NCBI GenBank assembly: GCA_965213545.1
Contig: CBDBZL010000002.1
Span: 1,240,001-1,304,000, forward strand
From: CBDBZL01 sp965213545
GTDB taxonomy: Bacteria; Pseudomonadota; Alphaproteobacteria; Sphingomonadales; Sphingomonadaceae
Direction of reading: 5' to 3'
Length of the DNA stretch: 64,000 bases
The notes under the pieces were generated by a model. That model ran no database searches. It saw only the letters and a list, made by a program, of their open reading frames with translations, and had not been told where the DNA came from. Shown here in pieces: positions 62,061-64,000 of this stretch (position 1 is the first letter of the stretch; each line of letters starts with the position of its first letter). The position numbers and the translations under genes were made by a program.

Positions 62061-63089
62061 GTGAGCCGTGAAAGCGCCCTTATCCGGCCAGTCGGTACGG
62101 CCGATCTCGAGGCGGTTCTTGATCTGACCCGCCGGGGTGGGTCCGGGCTCACCAACCTGCCGCCCGATCGCGAAACAATCCGTCGCCGGATCGATTCCGC
62201 CGAACGCGCGATGGTAGCCGAGAGCGCCCGCGAGGAGGGCGCGCCGATCATTCTGGTGGCCGAACTTGGCGAGCGGATCGTCGCTACCGGCATGATCTTC
62301 GCTCGGGTCGGCGCCGAGTGGCCGTTTTACAGCTACAGGATCACGCGGCAGGTGGCGGTTTCGCGGTCGCTGGCGCGCTCCAAGGCGCAAAGAATGCTGA
62401 ACCTGGTCAATGATTTCGACGGCGAGACCGAGGTCGGGGGCCTGTTTGTCGACCCCTCGATGCGGGGCATGGCGCTTGGTCAGCTCATCGCCCGGGCTCG
62501 CTACGTCTTCATCGCCGCGCATCGTTCGTGGTTTGGCCAGCGCGTCATCGCCGAGTTGCGCGGCTATCAGGATGCCGATGGCCGTTCGCCTGTGTGGGAC
62601 GCTATCGGGCGTCATTTCTACGACCTGGAGTTCGATGAGGCGGATCGAACAGGCGCGATCGATGGCAACCAGTTCATCGCCGATCTTGGCCCGCGCTATC
62701 CGATCTACATTTCGATGCTGCCGCAAGCTGCGCAGGATGCCATAGGCCGTCCGCATGACGACGGTCGGCCGGCACATGCCATGCTTCTTGCCGAAGGCTT
62801 TCGCGATGAGGGGTATGTCGATATTTTCGATGGCGGACCGACCCTGGTGGCGCCGATCGATTCGGTACGCACGGTCGTCGAAGCGCGCGAGGCTGTGTTT
62901 GCTGGACAGGCCGAGGATGGGTGCGCCGCGATAATCGCCACCGGACATGGTTCCGGTTTTCGCCTCGTTCGAGGGCTTGCAGCACGAAACGAGGGTAAGG
63001 TCCGGATCGACGCCATCTCCGCAAAGCTGCTGAACATAGCGGGCGGAGAGGCGGTCCGCATCGCTGAGCTGGAGACCACGGCACCATGA
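62061..63089 (+). CDS. astA: Arginine N-succinyltransferase
   Basis: First enzyme of the AST arginine catabolic pathway; transfers succinyl from succinyl-CoA to arginine. About 342 residues. RPVGTADLEAVLDLTRRGGS, GLTNLPPDRETI, FYSYRITRQVAVS, GETEVGGLFVDPSMRG and ISAKLLN near the end match AstA. GTG 62061 is preferred; TTG 62025 would add 12 residues. Its stop overlaps the next gene as ATGA. No other ast genes are visible before the window ends. Confidence 0.9.
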   Translation: MSRESALIRPVGTADLEAVLDLTRRGGSGLTNLPPDRETIRRRIDSAERAMVAESAREEGAPIILVAELGERIVATGMIFARVGAEWPFYSYRITRQVAVSRSLARSKAQRMLNLVNDFDGETEVGGLFVDPSMRGMALGQLIARARYVFIAAHRSWFGQRVIAELRGYQDADGRSPVWDAIGRHFYDLEFDEADRTGAIDGNQFIADLGPRYPIYISMLPQAAQDAIGRPHDDGRPAHAMLLAEGFRDEGYVDIFDGGPTLVAPIDSVRTVVEAREAVFAGQAEDGCAAIIATGHGSGFRLVRGLAARNEGKVRIDAISAKLLNIAGGEAVRIAELETTAP

Positions 63090-64000
63090 ACGACCCGCAC
63101 CCCTTCGAACTTCCAACCCGCCCCGCGGTCACGCTGCTGCGCCAACAGGATGCCCGGGCGATGCGCGCCCTGGCCGAAACCCAGCGAACCCAGCCGCTCG
63201 GCGGGTTCGAGGACCGCTTCGTCGATATCGTCGATTACATCGTGCGCATCACCGACGAGATCTGGATGGATCGTGCCGTCGGTTACATTTACGATACTTA
63301 CGATGCGAGCTGCACGATCTACTCGTCATACGGCATCGTGTGCTCGGTGGAGGAAGTGATCGCCTCGACCGTATCGACGCTCAACGCCTATCCGGACGGC
63401 GAAATCCATCATTTGGCAGTGGCGTGGAGCGGTGACGAGGAGCGCGGGTTCTATACCTCGCACCTCGGTCACAGCCGCTCGACCAATGTCGGCCGGACCG
63501 CCTGGGGACCCGGTACCGGGCGGCGCACCTCGATCCGCTTCGTTGCCGATTGCATCAGCCGCGACAATCGCATCCACACCGAATGGCTGGTGCGGGACAA
63601 CGGCGCCGCAGTGCGACAATTGGGGTACGATCCCCATGTTGTGGCCCGCGGCATCGCCAAGGCGGGCGCGGCCGAAAGTTTCGTGGTCGCTCCCCCCACC
63701 AGGCTGGATGGCCAGGCGCCGCGCGGCAGGCTCGAGATCGATGAGGGTAGTTTGGAGGGGTGGGCGCGCGCGCTGTTCCACGATGTATGGAACCTGCGCC
63801 GGCTCGACTGGCTGACGCGCGCCTATTGCGACGACGTGATTGCTCATGCCGGCGGCGGCCGCACGGCGCAGGGCTTGCGCAACTATCAGACGCTCGTACT
63901 CCATGTGCTTGCGGCGATCCCCGACGGGATGATGCGGGTCGAGCATGTCTGTTGGGCGGAGGAGGTCGATGGACTGATCATCGCGGTTCGCTGGGTACTC
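63086..64000 (+). CDS. NTF2-like/SnoaL-domain protein (partial, runs off the window)
   Basis: An open frame of 305 codons from ATG 63086 to the last base, coupled to astA by ATGA. Residues 45-165 form one NTF2-like domain (FVDIVDYIVRITDEIWMDRA, then YIYDTYDASCTIYSSYGIV and FVADCISRDNRIHTEWLVRD) and residues 230 onward a second (ALFHDVWNLRRLDWLTRAYC then VIAHAGGGRTAQGL). Related in design to the protein encoded at 60920-61948. Close coupling with astA suggests a role in the same pathway or its regulation. Confidence 0.8.
   Translation, partial: MNDPHPFELPTRPAVTLLRQQDARAMRALAETQRTQPLGGFEDRFVDIVDYIVRITDEIWMDRAVGYIYDTYDASCTIYSSYGIVCSVEEVIASTVSTLNAYPDGEIHHLAVAWSGDEERGFYTSHLGHSRSTNVGRTAWGPGTGRRTSIRFVADCISRDNRIHTEWLVRDNGAAVRQLGYDPHVVARGIAKAGAAESFVVAPPTRLDGQAPRGRLEIDEGSLEGWARALFHDVWNLRRLDWLTRAYCDDVIAHAGGGRTAQGLRNYQTLVLHVLAAIPDGMMRVEHVCWAEEVDGLIIAVRWVL

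Noticed and set aside
1..64000. tRNA, rRNA genes
   Set aside because: No cloverleaf with a GTTCRA T-arm or rRNA-like conserved stretch was recognised on reading; a covariance-model scan would be decisive.

Overview
The window is high-GC DNA from an alphaproteobacterium, most likely a member of the Sphingomonadales (Sphingomonadaceae or Erythrobacteraceae). The main reasons are an acyl carrier protein translationally coupled to serine palmitoyltransferase (sphingolipid synthesis), a zinc-ligand-poor DksA, an RcGTA-like virion gene cluster and several sphingomonad-type small proteins. No rRNA, tRNA or CRISPR array was recognised.

Layout. 1-18.5 kb is ordinary chromosome: the tail of trmB, a frameshifted SDR gene, a TauE/SafE permease, malic enzyme (maeB), mutS, DUF202 and HIG1 membrane proteins, gluQ, an HNH nuclease, a peptide-binding lipoprotein, PilZ, DksA, Sel1, a FemAB-like acyltransferase, an overlapping DUF3572-HAD-RidA operon, ACP-SPT and a DedA-like protein. 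18.5-21.2 kb is accessory: an IS1595-family element, a DUF3800 gene whose start abuts that of a divergent 60-residue gene, and a 44-residue basic protein with a structured leader. 21.4-35.4 kb is a compact, co-oriented gene-transfer-agent-like virion cluster: terminase, portal, protease, capsid, connectors, tail tube, assembly chaperones, a very short tape measure, a TIM-barrel-like/DUF2460 fusion, an iron-sulfur-type hub, an NlpC/P60 peptidase, a shortened tail-tip protein and DUF2793. No integrase, replication, repressor or lysis gene is visible, which favours a domesticated GTA over a prophage.

35.4-52.9 kb returns to housekeeping: queC, argF-argD, a double cold-shock protein, TerC, an OmpA-family porin, an ammonium transporter broken by one nonsense codon, an EEP phosphatase, prfC, sodC, an aldehyde dehydrogenase, a GST, msrB and a class A PBP. 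52.9-60.5 kb is an insertion-sequence graveyard: purU carries two nonsense codons, is split by an IS21 element whose ends and 6-bp target duplication can be defined, and is cut off upstream by a decayed IS3 element; a second IS3 remnant, a sugar MFS transporter, a GA microsatellite before a truncated secreted ORF, and the tail of another transposase follow. 60.9-64 kb holds astA between two NTF2-like genes, the last running off the window.

The most notable material is the GTA-like cluster, with its rearranged tail-tip domains and hairpins around the capsid gene, and the DUF3800/small-ORF locus beside it.
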